Positions 1-10,524 of a stretch of DNA of 64,000 nt are shown here, piece by piece. Each line of letters begins with the position of its first letter. The stretch's first letter is position 1. The stretch covers positions 26,010,371 through 26,074,370 of the forward strand of contig JAAALK010000285.1 of assembly GCA_019279435.1 (NCBI GenBank). Direction: 5' to 3'. This DNA comes from Zizania palustris. Its lineage: Eukaryota; Streptophyta; Magnoliopsida; Poales; Poaceae. The notes beneath the pieces are model-generated. The model ran no database searches, was not told the DNA's origin, and saw only the letters and a program-made list of their open reading frames with translations. Position numbers and translations under genes: made by a program.

Positions 1-840
1 TGAAGCCAAACCCTTTGACTACCTCATCAAAGCGAAGATTCCAACTCCGAGAAGCTTGCTTCAGTTCATAAATGGACTTCTGCAACTTACAAACATTTCC
101 AGCACTTTTCGGATCGTCGAGACCTTCTGGCTATGTCATGTACACATTCTCACATAGGTTTCTATTTAGGAAAGCCGTCTTGACATCCATTTTACTTATC
201 TCATAATCATAAAATGTGGCAATTGCTAGGATGATCTTAATAGACTTAAGTATAGCCACAAGAGAAAACATTTCATCATAATCAACACCTTTAATTTGTC
301 TGAAACCTTTCGCCACCAATCATGCCTTATATATGTGAACATTTCCATCAACATTTATCTTTTTCTTGAAGATCCATTTGCACTCAATAGTTTTTACACC
401 ATCGGGTGGATCAACTAAGATCCAAACTTGGTTCTCTCGCATGGCTCCAATGGCTCGAAGTCATTTCTCAGAGTCTGGTCCCATCACTGCTTCTGCATAG
501 GTCCTGGACTTGTCGTTGTCCAAAAACAACATGTCGTGATGCTCGGTGGTAAAAAACATGAACCTATTCGGTGCATGGCTAACCCTCTCAGACCTCCGTG
601 GGGCTGGCGCTTGCACAACATGTTCTGCAACATCTTACTCATCCTATTGTTGTTCAGTTGGATCTGGAACACTTTCCAATGGTTCTCGAACCTCTTCGAG
701 ATGCACCATCCTCCCACTAACTCCTTTCGAGAGAAACTCTTTCTCAATGAATAAACCATTCTGAGCGACAAACACTTTGCCCTCCTCTCTATTTTAGAAA
801 TAGTATCCTTTGGTTTTTGTAGGATACCCCACAAAGAAGC
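1..840 (-). pseudogene. copia-0 reverse transcriptase (N-terminal half) and IN-RT linker, degenerate
   Basis: On the minus strand, 319-131 reads MVAKGFRQIKGVDYDEMFS followed by a segment ending SKMDVKTAFLNRNLCENVYM. These are conserved early blocks of copia RT, including the first catalytic Asp region (MDVKTAFLNG in the family). A stop follows, and the downstream block (KLQKSIYELKQASRSW, a version of LYGLKQA.R.W) is recognisable down to base 1. The YVDD catalytic block would lie outside the window. Bases 420-840 correspond to the acidic, poorly conserved linker between integrase and RT and contain several stops. Confidence 0.8.
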
Positions 841-1640
841 ACTTGTCAAACTTAGGACTAAGCTTGTCAGACGTCATACGTTTGACATACGCCTCACATC
901 CCTAAATCTTTAGAAAATACAAACTGGGACGCCTCCCAGACCACATCTCATATGGCGTCTTCTCTACTGACTTAGATGGAACTCTATTTATCGTGAAAGA
1001 TGTGGTTTCTAGAGCGTCACCAAAAAAGGATAATGGAAGATTAGTGTGACTCATCATGGACCGCACCATATCCAATAAGGCCCAGTTTCTCCGCTCGGAC
1101 ACCCCGTTCCATTTAGGCATGCTGGGTGGAGTTAGCTGTAGAACAATTCCACATTGCTTCAGATGATCACTAAACTCATGGCTCAAATATTCTCCTCCAC
1201 GATCATATTGTAGAAATTTAATTGTCTTGCCCGTATGATTTTGTACTTCATTCTAGAACTCCTTGAACTTTTTGAAGGATTCCCACTTATGCCTCATCAT
1301 GTATACATAGCCATATATACTAAAGTCATCGGTAAAAGTGATAAAGTATTGAAAACCATTCCTAGCCGTGTGACTCATTGGACCACACACATCAGTATGT
1401 ACTATGGCCAATAGCTCACTCGCCCTCTCACTCTATCCTGTGAAAGGTGTCATTGTAATTTTTGCTAAGTAAGCAAGACTCGTATGTGTCATATGATTCA
1501 AAATCAAATGACTCCAAAATTCCATCACTATGGAGCTTTTGCACGCGCTTCACATTTATATGACCTAAACGACAATGCTAGACGTAGGTAGGATTCAAAT
1601 CATTGAGTCGTTGTTTCTTAGTACTAATGTTATAAATGTG
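841..1640 (-). pseudogene. copia-0 integrase and GAG-pre-integrase zinc region, degenerate
   Basis: At 1186-902 on the minus strand an open stretch contains the end of the rve core. Asp in YDRGGEY and Glu in NGVSERRN are separated by 35 residues, matching the DD35E spacing. Just upstream (about 1420-1180) a broken frame shows the first catalytic Asp context (HTDVCGPMSH). Bases 1500-1640 hold the zinc-binding pre-integrase block (HCRLGHINVKR and a C-x2-C-like remnant). Multiple stops and shifts occur between blocks. Confidence 0.8.
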
Positions 1641-1654
1641 TGCATCTTCAAGAC

Positions 1655-2470
1655 TTAGAATATATACAATTCATTCACTAATGGACAAACACCATAAAGC
1701 ATGCCATTCGAAAATATTGAACAACTCTTGTTCTTTTTTACGAATTCAAAACCATCTTCCTCTAAACATGAAGAAGAAATAATGTTTCTGCCTAAGGTGG
1801 GAATGAAATAACAATTATTCAACTCCAAAACTAGTCCTGATGGTAGCGACAGTGAATAAACATCGACGGACAATGCTACAATCTTTGCACCATTCCCGAC
1901 GCGGATATCTAGCTCACCACTTGCACAATTTCTTACTCTACTCAGCCCCTACAATGATTTGCAAGTATGAATCATTGATCTGGTATCAAATACCCATGAA
2001 TCATTTAGATGAGTAGCAAGATTAATTTCAATAACATTAATACCTACAGTGGAAGTCATACTTCCCTTCTTGTTGTTCTGCTCTTCCAGGTACACCTTGC
2101 AATTGCGCTTCCAATGCCCAGGCTTATGGCAGTGGTGGCACACATTAGAGCCATTAGGACCCGACTTGGACTTTCTAGCCAGTTTAGACTTCACACTAGA
2201 GATCGAATCTATAGTTTTAGCCTTGCAGGACATGTAGGCAAGCATCAAACAAATGACATCCACAGAATCACTAGAATGCTTATCATAAGTACGCTTGTCT
2301 GCTGTAGAAGCATCCTCTCTTGGTTGATCAGGGTGAGGTTCCTCTAGAACACAATTCTCAAATTTCGATACCAATCCATAAAGTTTGTTCCAGATAATTT
2401 CTCACGTTCATGTATAGATCGCAAATTAAAAACTGGAGTGATGTTAACAGAAGAAGTAGTAGGTGCCATG
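1655..2470 (-). pseudogene. copia-0 gag and protease remnant with internal gag deletion
   Basis: Gag starts at ATG 2470 (minus), beginning MAPTTSSVNITPVFNLRSIH, a familiar plant copia gag start. After about 45 codons the frame breaks and the text goes almost directly to the basic region before the zinc knuckle, so most of the usual UBN2-type gag core is missing. The knuckle at about 2160-2115 is intact: CHHCHKPGHWKRNC, a C-x2-C-x4-H-x4-C motif. The protease active-site triplet appears as DTR in WVFDTRSMIH instead of DTG/DSG, so it is presumably inactive. The 1873-1655 stretch (SLPSGLVLELNNCYFIP...) is the downstream protease and pre-integrase region. Confidence 0.8.
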
Positions 2471-3591
2471 ATCTACAAAAGATTAAATGCAAGGTTCAGC
2501 ACTATGCAATATTTATCGTCTATCCAATAAAAGATGTTCCACTATTTTAAAGCCAGTCACTTTCCCTCTAATGACTAATAGTGGCGCAAGATCCATATTT
2601 ACTGTAACTCCTGGTGAGCTTTGGCATCACTGGTAGAAGCTAGTTGACATAGGTAAGCAACTTTGCTAATCACATCGTATGTGACTCTTGTCATTGGATA
2701 AACCTCCAATGCCCTATGCCAACTATATGCTCCAAGGCCCAAAACCGTTTTGATAGCCCTATTAAGCAAACCAATACTATGCGTGCAGAAGTCCGACTTC
2801 CACCCTAACCGGTCAAGATAAAAGATAGTACCCTTCTTTCGCAGACCCACTATCGATGAGCATGAACCTTGGTGGTTGCAGCTATTGGAAAGAGCATCAA
2901 TACTTAATTTTCTGAGGGAAAACTATTCTAGCATGGTAATGTCCCTAGCACACACGAAACATGCAAGAATAGTATAACAAGAACATAAGAAATCATCACA
3001 TGCAATCATATTAACTGTGACATAGCATGGCCCTCTTCACATGGTGTTCTCCATCTCCATGGTTCCCGTCATTGAGTGCGTGCTCCCGGCCTCCATGAAG
3101 AGTACTAGTCTATCTTGCATAGCCTATACTAATTACATGTGCCGAAGCACTGCAAGCCATATTTAATTTACATTCATTGCATGCATCTCATAAATCACAT
3201 TTATCAAATGCCATGCCAGTCACATCATTCTCTATAAAACAAAGTTAAGCAAGCAATCTACAAGTGACCGGATTCTGGATATGAAAAACCTAGCTTAACA
3301 AGCTCGGAATTTCAAATTCACATGGGTCAGAACTTCCAATCTAGCATCGGAACTTGCAATCCACCGGAACTTCCGATCACTATCGAAATCCCAGACAACA
3401 CTAATTACTTTCTATATCGAATCATTATTCAATATCGGAACATCCGATCACTATCGGAACTTCCGATCCACCATTGGAACTTCCAATCAATATGAGAACA
3501 TCCGATTTACCTCGGACAGAAACAAATCTAATATGTTTTTCCACCATGTATATCCATACATGAGGGATCTAGGTCAAACACTACGCACGTA
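2471..3591 (-). other. copia-0 untranslated leader between PBS and gag
   Basis: This is about 1.1 kb between the primer-binding site and the gag ATG. One 83-codon open stretch on the minus strand (2850-2599) matches nothing I recognise and may be chance. The part nearest the PBS (3295-3520) is rich in copies of a short near-palindrome described separately. Confidence 0.5.
3295..3520. repeat. Cluster of TCGGAACTTCCGA-like near-palindromes, leader part
   Basis: The 13-mer TCGGAACTTCCGA equals its own reverse complement apart from the centre. It occurs perfectly at 3454-3466 and nearly so at 3364-3376 (CCGGAACTTCCGA). Several one- or two-mismatch forms lie between, such as cggaacatccga near 3434 and ttggaacttccaa near 3474. 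The cluster flanks the primer-binding site on the leader side. Confidence 0.8.
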
Positions 3592-3604
3592 GGCTCTGGT
3601 ACCA
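3592..3604 (-). promoter_or_regulatory. copia-0 primer-binding site (initiator tRNA-Met type)
   Basis: The minus strand reads TGGTACCAGAGCC, one mismatch from the plant tRNA-iMet complement TGGTATCAGAGC used by most copia elements. It lies four bases from the proposed LTR end. Confidence 0.7.
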
Positions 3605-3608
3605 CTAT

Positions 3609-4395
3609 TGGGAATAGGCGAGCTACGCTAGCTGGCAAATTCAAAATTTCCGCCCTAAGGCCAAGACCCATGCGCGTGTGGGATCGTAGGTAATTACCTT
3701 CTATCACGAGACACGCTAGGTGCAGCGGAATAAGATATTGGAGTAGCGCGTCAAGCCTATCCTCGCTTCGTCCTTATCGTCCCTCGCCAATCCGATCGGT
3801 GAAGACGACGTAGTTGTTCAAGTGAAGAAGTTCACGAGGGTCGTTGTTCGAGCAACGCCTCTACGGTACCACATGTATAGGGATGGAGTTCCTCCCACGG
3901 CAGCATGCTAGCACCGCACATGAGAGACGGAAGATCCTTGACCTCAATGATTGAGATCAAGAAAGGGAGGAGAGGAGTCTATGGTGGCTAGATCTAATCT
4001 ATGCTTTATTGCTTGTACCCAAGACCTCCTCCTCTCTTTATATAGGGCTGAGAGTCCCTAATCGTCCACATCTCAAAACCCACAAATTGGTTACAACCAA
4101 TTCGTGTTCGTAACAGATCCAATCTGCTTGCCCACGTCGGAACATCCGATCCTAGATCGGAACTTCCGAAAGGGTATTTTAGGTCTTCCGATTCAGTACG
4201 ACACGCAACAAATCTAATTTGTTTTCACCCACCTCGAAACTTCCGATACACATATCGGAACATCTGATCAGTACAAAATTCCCCCGATTCCAAATTTGAA
4301 CTTCTGGCTCATCGGAACTTCCGAAGCAACATTTACTATCTGACTCGAGACCAGAAAATAATTGGAACTTCCGATACATGGAATTTTGTTGGGCA
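3609..4395 (-). repeat. copia-0 5' LTR (right-hand LTR)
   Basis: The inner border is set by the adjacent PBS (TG at 3609 on plus). The outer border is a guess at the CA ending at 4395, because the partner LTR is outside the window. A minus-strand TATATAAA lies at 4044-4037, as expected for a promoter reading toward gag. The outer third carries the second half of the near-palindrome cluster. Confidence 0.5.
4130..4380. repeat. Cluster of TCGGAACTTCCGA-like near-palindromes, LTR part
   Basis: Perfect 13-mers occur at 4157-4169 and 4312-4324. Variants include cggaacatccgat near 4138, cgaaacttccgat near 4234, cggaacatctgat near 4256 and ttggaacttccgat near 4363. They sit upstream of the TATA box in the minus-strand sense, that is in the U3 part of the LTR. 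Confidence 0.8.
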
Positions 4396-5150
4396 TATCC
4401 TTCATGAAGATGGCCAGAAGTTGATGAACTCCTGGAATATCGAGCATCTCAGATGTTTTTATCCATAAGCAAGATAAGTCTTTGATGTCATTTAATAATA
4501 AAGATATTTGCTTTATTGGATATTATTCTCTCCTAGGCATGAATGCCTACGATGTCTCCACTCTAGCTTAACAGTCATGACCCGCTCTGACTTGGCTATT
4601 GTTGGTTCCCCTGAATGCCACTGCTCTAGCCAAGTGGTCATGACCCACTTTGACCCCGCTATTACTGGCTTCCCGAAATCTTTTGCACTCTGGCTGCAAG
4701 GTCATGACCCGCTCTCACCTGACGATTGCTGGATTTTCCAGATTCCCTTCATCACTCACACTCTCCGCCAGTGTTAGCGTCTTCTTTTGACTATGTGTAG
4801 CACAAATGGTTCCACGTTGCGTGTATGCGGTTAAAATCCCTGTGCTAAGTGAACCCGAGCTATGCCGAGATGGTTTGGGATTTGCCCCATAACTTTCTAA
4901 GTTCATTTGGTGGGCTTGCTTGGCACTCGAGCAGTTGCAAACGACTACTATGACTATAGTATTCATGATCGGCTGTAGCGTAGTCATTGTTAAAGTCGTT
5001 TGACTTCTTGGGGGCGCTTATAAGAATTTTTTCTTGTCTTCGTCCTGATTACTATGATTTGCATTCGGCTACTCATGACGCTAATGGTGCTAAACAGCGT
5101 GCATGTGGCCTAAGTTCCCTACGCTATACAGAACTAGGCTATATTTAATA
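4396..5150. other. Unassigned intergenic DNA with a 63-bp tandem repeat block
   Basis: No coding frame here resembles a known protein. The recognisable structure is a set of three imperfect head-to-tail units of 63-64 bp, annotated separately. Short open frames at 4508-4777 (+) and 4987-4715 (-) look like chance. The layout recalls the repeat spacer of gypsy-C, so this may be a relic of a related element. Confidence 0.4.
4574..4765. repeat. Three imperfect 63-64 bp tandem units
   Basis: Units begin with gtcatgacccgct or gtcatgacccact at 4574, 4637 and 4701. Each is followed by a gacttggctattgttgg-like segment. They are diverged by point changes, so the array is old. Confidence 0.75.
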
Positions 5151-6749
5151 AAGTCAATGTTAAATACTGCTTACAGTCAAATAGACAAAAATACATGACA
5201 ATGAAGGAATTTTTATTACATTTCCATGAGATGTACATATACAAGAATTTCTTCTACACTACTTTTTATCTGCTCAATAGGGTCAAGACTACTCGGATGG
5301 AGCTCCACTGCATACACGTAGTGCTAGAGCATTCTCGAGTCCGAGAAGCCCCGCGAGTAAGCAAAGCCGTGTGAATAATTGTTAGTGTATTTTCTGGTCA
5401 CACGCGTGTCTTGAGAGATCTGCTTAACTCCAGTGTAGGTCCTACAATATTAGAAGAAAAAGAAGGTTCTTAGAGTGCTAATTAGTTTGACCCTGCAATT
5501 GATAAGGAATCATAAAGAATAACATTAGTAGCAATGTCGATCGGCTATCAAGCCGATGACTGTGGTGAGAATAAAATAAATAGGAATAAATGTGTCTATC
5601 GTCCACAAGGCCGATGACCACGCCCATGCTATCTGGCTAAACATGCTATCGACCGATAGGGTGGTGTCCTTGTGCATAAAGGATGATGAGTGTCTGCCAG
5701 ACAAGGATGAAATATACTGTGGAAACAAAGATAACCTATCGGCTTGTACTTTGATAGAAACTAAACTCCGATGCTAAACAACGTATTCATACCTTCAAAT
5801 TACCATAAATGCAAGATTGGACCTAACAAAGACAATTGCTAATCATGATAAATCAATAACACTTCAACGCACCAGGCATACTTTATTTAAATGAATGGTA
5901 CATAAGATAAACCAGATACAATAGATCAAGATGTCGAAATTAACTGATGAAGCCTCAAACTATGACACCTAATTCACATCAATCTAAGAGATCAAAGTGA
6001 TGCAACCTTAGACCTAGCAAAATATGCAAAGATAAACTGGTGATCACACCAATCAAGCTGATACTGCAAGAGATCGATGCGATGCAACCTTGAAGAACAC
6101 AAACCTAATTGATGTGGTCGTTGGGGTGGCGGGACTCACCTCTTCATCAGAGATCGAGACGATACATCCTGGTTCCAAGTGCAAAGCCCCACCGTGATTA
6201 ACCTTAGGAACCCAAGGGTGGCGATGCGCCAAAAGAGTAGTTTATTGTGGTTGATTGTGTGCGCATGTCCTCTAAACCTAGATAATTAGATACATATTAA
6301 TAGTCTATAGACTTGCCATCCAAGTAATGTACATTGTAACTGATTCTAGATCATCTTTATCTTCTCTCTCCTTCATTGACTTCTTCATATCCAGTCATAT
6401 TGTAACAATATGATAGGCTTCTTTGACCATCTTTGACAAGACTCCTTTGACTTCTGTTGAACGTGTGGCATCCTTAGTGGGTCTAGGCTTTACTAAATCT
6501 TGGCGTCAACATATGCCTCCTAGTTTCGGAGCATTAAAGAGTAACTGATGCTTCAAAATTACCAGTTATCATCAACCTCTGCCATCACATCCTTTCAAAC
6601 GTCCATCCGCAATGTCTTTTCAAACTCACTAATAGTAGCCAAAACCCTTCATCGTCTAGTACTTTATAAAATCTTGCATAGAGTACTGGCTCCATATCAC
6701 ATCGTCTTTTCTTCATCCTTTTTCCTCTTATTCTCTGGCCATTCACGAC
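5151..6749. other. AT-rich stretch, no gene recognised
   Basis: No frame in this 1.6 kb shows a known domain. Two weak hints of decayed Tat-like element ends are visible. A minus-strand TTGGCGC-type primer-site-like string lies near 6232-6210, and at about 6501-6511 a string ending gtcaaca is followed by tgcctcctagtttcgg, like the outer edge of a gypsy-C-type LTR followed by its 3' interior. Both are tentative. Confidence 0.3.
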
Positions 6750-7022
6750 TGTTGGTGCAACCAATTACGCTAACAGGTTCTATACGACCAAGAACTGACA
6801 AACAAAGTGTCTGTGAATGCGGACTATCTCAAGCCTCCGAATAGGATAATAGATCAAGATAATTCGAAGTGTGTATTGAATATATCAATATTCGATGCCT
6901 CATACAGGGCGAGAAGGCGGGTATTTATCGGTAAAATCTCTAGGGAAAAGACCCTTTTACCCCTTAATTACAACCGTCATAGTGGATACTATTTTGATAT
7001 CCCTTATAGGGTTAAAATGGTT
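6750..7022 (-). repeat. Diverged gypsy-C-like LTR fragment
   Basis: From tgttggtgcaa at 6750 the sequence follows the gypsy-C LTR in order: ttacgctaacaggtt, caaagtgtctg, aagcctccga, agtgtgtattgaata, cagggcgagaagg, gggtatttat, ggaaaagaccctttta, acaaccgtcatagtgg, ccttatagggttaaaatggt. Divergence is far above that between the four good LTRs in the window. The segment breaks at about 7022, where a second LTR start follows. Confidence 0.75.
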
Positions 7023-7244
7023 ATTGGCATAAAAGTTTACACCAACAGGTTTCGAGAGAGTCTAAAGTGGAAATCTTAGCTCAAAGTTGTGTTCTTGGGT
7101 CATGAGTTGCTTGTCAATACAATACAGAGAGGGGGGGTATTTATAGTGGAGCCTTGCATTGGCCTAATACCCTCGAGCCCCTCTGACATTCGTACGCCAT
7201 ACAACTGCCATGCTCCTGACTGGTAGTGGTACAATCCCAACTAC
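7023..7244 (-). repeat. Second diverged gypsy-C-like LTR start, abutting the first
   Basis: At 7023 ttggcataaaagtttac, then accaacaggttt, repeats the LTR beginning again. Further on there is tcaatacaatacagag and then ggggggtatttatagtgg, matching the TATA region of the family. It ends where copia-A gag homology begins (about 7245). Assignment of the last 80 bases is uncertain. Confidence 0.55.
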
Positions 7245-8763
7245 TTTGCCTGTGTACCTGGACTTAAGAGTCGTCAGGTCACACAACAACACCTCACAGT
7301 TAGGGCACTCCCTACTACCATCCAAGCAAGGAGAAGAAGACATACTCTCAATTTTGCCATTCGCCATGGCAAGCTCACTCTCAAGCTCATCTATCCTCTT
7401 TTTAGCCCCTCTAAGTAGTTTCTCCCGATATTTCAACTCCTGAAGGTTCTGTTCTAGTAAATTAACAACTTCTTGTTCATAGGAAGATACATTTTCATCG
7501 TTGTCATCGTCGGAGTCATCGGAAGAGTCCTTTTCTTCCTTATCACCAAGAGCAATTGAACAAAAGCTCTTGCGGAGTCTTCAGCTGTGACGCGAGCAAC
7601 TCTTCGGCTTATCCCCGAATGCCATGAAGCAGAGGCCTGCCAGATCATCCCTATCCTTCCCCTTCTTGATCACGAACTCTTCATCACTTGAACTCGAAGA
7701 TGAGGAGGAAGACGAAGATCTCTTGGAGTAGCTTTTCTCCATCTCGGCGAAGAAGGCCTTGTCTCGCTTCTTGTTCTCACGCCTGTAGTCCTTCAGAGCC
7801 TTTCAAAAGAATCTTGTTTTGGGCTTGCCCTTTGTGGAAGTGGAGTTGTCGTACTTGCCAGAGTCGTAGGAGTTTCCACCGGTTCCCTTCTTGTAGCTCT
7901 TCCGCTTGGGGCAGTCGGTGATGAAATGACCTGGATCACCACACTCAAAACATCCGGATTTTGTGCCGTGTCGTTTAAGCATGCGTTTATCATAGACACG
8001 TCGTACCGGTTGTTAAACAAACACATATCATCATCTCCTAGCAAATCAAGATGATCCTCAGAGATAGACATCAAAGAAAATGGAGTACAAGTCAAGGCAG
8101 TAGGATCAACAGATGGTGTCGCACGGGCTAGAGTTTTTGAGCCAGAACCAGTGAGATTTGATCTCAACTGGATATCGACCTCTGAGGCCTTGAGCTTACT
8201 AAAAATCTCTGCGACAATCAAGGTATCATAGGAAGCGCTCTCAACAATAGAAGAAACGTTGATCTCCCAGATCTTAGAGTCTAAGGTATGAAGAACCTTG
8301 AGTGACTATTCATGATCTGAGACCAGCTGATGACGCTCGGCTTTGTTGACCCAAAGCTTGTTAATGATCAATTGAAAACGACCAAACAAAGCCTCAACAG
8401 TCTCACTCGGCTTCTGTGAGAAATTTTCATACTCATACCGGTAGGTCTGATAGAGTCTAGCATTGACCTGAGTTGTCCCTGGAGGGTAGCCCAGATCTCT
8501 CGAGCAGTTGTGAGATGGCTAACACGCTCAAACTCACTAGGACCTACACCAGAAAATAAAATGTTCACCGCTTTGCTATTGTTCTGATGTTGGGCGATTA
8601 TATCAGGAGAATCACGCTCAGCAACATGAAGTATAGTAAAAGTAGGGTGATCACAAATATCCCAAATGTCCGAGGTCTCGCTCATAAGATAGGCTCGCAT
8701 GCGAGTCTTCCGATAAGTGTAGCCAAAAGCTTCAAGGGACGTGAGTTTACTAGTGGAAGTCAT
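7245..8763 (-). pseudogene. copia-A gag, left unit, truncated
   Basis: The minus-strand start at 8763 reads MTSTSKLTSLEAFGYTYRK, the same start as the better copy at 58927. The first part resembles the DUF4219/UBN2 gag domain (AYLMSETSDIWDICDHP, then HQNNSKAVNILFSGVGPSEF). An internal deletion relative to the right copy removes codons around 8440-8480. The zinc knuckle near 7955-7912 is complete here (CFECGDPGHFITDC), unlike the right copy. A polyserine and acidic run follows (about 7735-7690), then a coiled-coil start (about 7436-7330). Homology stops at about 7245 against an LTR relic. Several frameshifts are present. Confidence 0.8.
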
Positions 8764-8813
8764 GATAACTACCTGGGTTAGAACCGGTTAAGGTATGGAA
8801 AAACCCTAACCTC

Positions 8814-8824
8814 GCTCTGATACC
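8814..8824 (-). promoter_or_regulatory. copia-A primer-binding site (initiator tRNA-Met), left
   Basis: The minus strand reads GGTATCAGAGC, the standard plant copia tRNA-iMet complement, beginning 3 bases inside the LTR edge at 8828. Confidence 0.85.
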
Positions 8825-8827
8825 CCT

Positions 8828-10524
8828 TGTAGGACCGAAAGTAGCGACCAGAGGGGGGGTGAATGGGCGCCTAAAAATTTCTTACGAAATAATGACCTGT
8901 ACCCAACACCCAACGCACCTCGACAAAACAAACAGCAGTAGCAAAGCAGATCACAAGAACTAAAGTTGTCTAGCCTAAAAATGACTGATGTCCTAAATCA
9001 AAAGATATTTAAAAATAAACTAGACTAAATAAAATCACTGTAGTGAATAAAAACGGGTACTAGAAATATTTAATGATGTAAGCAAAATACCTAAATATAT
9101 TAATTAAGTATTCAGATTGTGCTCTAAAAATAAAATACTAATCAAATGAATAAAACATGGATCATCCAAAAATTAATTCAGAAAAAAAACCTAAAATATT
9201 GCATGTAAATCTAGAATAAAAATATTACTACGACTAATAATAATATTTTTTTCTTTTTATACGAGCAGATTAAAAATACTTAAACAAATAATACGAGATT
9301 ACTAATAAATTTTAGCAGATTAAAAATTAACTACGAAATTACTAACTAGATTTAATCTAACTAAAAATAGGAGATAAACAAACCTTACATACATCGCCGT
9401 TGACGTCGTCTCGCCGTTCCACCATGACCCGCATCAGCTACCTCCTGCTGTTGTGCGTGACACCACTTCAACGCCTTGGGAAGGAAAAACACTGTGGGTC
9501 CCACTCCAAGGCTACCATCCGCTCGGCCGCGTAGCCTGCTTCTCTGCCAGGAGCTATGGCCAACGGAATATGCCTCTGAATAGCAATCTTCCCGGGCCGT
9601 GGGCCCCGCACACATAGACTACCCTGCGCCGTGCATGACACCTCCATAGCCTGCTGCTGCACGCCGGTGTAGACTGCTGCTGAGAGAAAAAACATGCCGG
9701 CATGCACTGTGGGGCCCGCCTGCGCCGCTCAGCTGCCTGCAGCGCCAAAAGCTTCCGCCAGGGGCCCATTCCTTGCGCCGCTTGGTGTGCCGTTATGCCT
9801 AGCTGCGCATGTAGCTGCAGATAGCATGTAGAGATGGCTGGAGAAATCTCGTTGGAGAATAAATTGCAGTGGCGAAAATTCCTGAGCAGATTGAAAAATT
9901 TTCGTGGCAGAAAAATAGCGGCCGAAAGAGAAAGTGGACTGTAGATTGATCTCGAGAAAAACAGTCACCCTATCACTAGGGGGTAGGGGCATATTTATAG
10001 GCGACCCACTAATACATGGAAAAGACTAATTTACCCCTAGGGTAAATTACAATAACTCTAAAATAAAATTCGAAATTACTAAAATACCCTTACAAAAAAC
10101 AACTGACTCGAATAACAAATATTCTGGACTTAAATACTAAATATTAATATCCTAAATCAAAATAATCATGGGTTGTCATTTTTGCGCCGAAACTGACAAA
10201 GCGTCAACTGTCTTCGCACCGGGTAGCCAGATTGGACCGACCTGATCCCGTAGCTTCCTCAGCCCAGCAATTGCTTGCCGCCCGTGTACCTGAGTCAAAC
10301 CCGGTCAATAGACCAGTTGATCATCTGCCGCTCCTAGCCCATGTACTCGGATTTGGCCAGCCTGACTCCATGGCTTCTCTGCCCGGCTGTCGCTCGCTGC
10401 CCGTGTACCTGAGTCACACGCGCCCCAGACACTGGCAGGTCTTCATGTCTCTTATTTGACTTCCGTTGACAATCACTCATCACATCTGGAGCGTAAGACC
10501 CATGCTCTTCACCATGATTTCTCA
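8828..10524 (-). repeat. copia-A LTR shared by two tandem units
   Basis: Plus-strand start TGTAGGACCGAAAG is next to the PBS. The other end, at gatttctca (10524), is directly followed by a polypurine tract (minus CAAGGGGGAGAT). The first 670 bp match the LTR at 58992-59665. Minus-strand TATAAATA lies at 9999-9992. Between 10230 and 10420 two roughly 70-bp diverged repeats lie 120 bp apart (gattggaccgacctgatcc and gatttggccagcctgactcc). The outer border is inferred from the polypurine tract alone. Confidence 0.7.
9992..9999 (-). promoter_or_regulatory. TATA box of copia-A LTR
   Basis: The minus strand reads TATAAATA in a GC-rich surround, pointing toward the PBS and gag. Confidence 0.6.

Larger units (their letters stand above)
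1..4395 (-). mobile_element. copia-0: Ty1/copia retrotransposon, 3' part outside the window
   Basis: Reading the minus strand from high to low coordinates, the order is LTR (4395-3609), tRNA-Met type primer-binding site, long leader, gag with a CCHC knuckle, protease remnant, GAG-pre-integrase, integrase, then RT up to base 1. This integrase-before-RT order defines Ty1/copia. RNase H and the 3' LTR lie left of the window. Every coding block is broken by stops, frameshifts or deletions, so the copy is dead. It belongs to a different family from copia-A further right: gag, leader and LTR do not resemble each other. Confidence 0.85.

Noticed and set aside
484..849. Open frame of 121 codons on minus and 108 codons on plus over the same bases
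   Set aside because: Both are other-frame shadows of the copia-0 integrase-RT linker; neither resembles a protein family.
6548..7079. Two plus-strand open frames near the diverged LTR relics
   Set aside because: They overlap LTR sequence and show no similarity to the antisense gene that would be expected in this position.
7164..7443. Overlapping 90- and 77-codon frames that might be a small gene
   Set aside because: The minus frame is the coiled-coil piece of copia-A gag, running into unrelated sequence past 7245; the plus frame is its antisense shadow.
9385..9992. Four overlapping minus frames in GC-rich DNA
   Set aside because: They lie inside the copia-A LTR; high GC lowers stop frequency and no frame continues in the second LTR copy.
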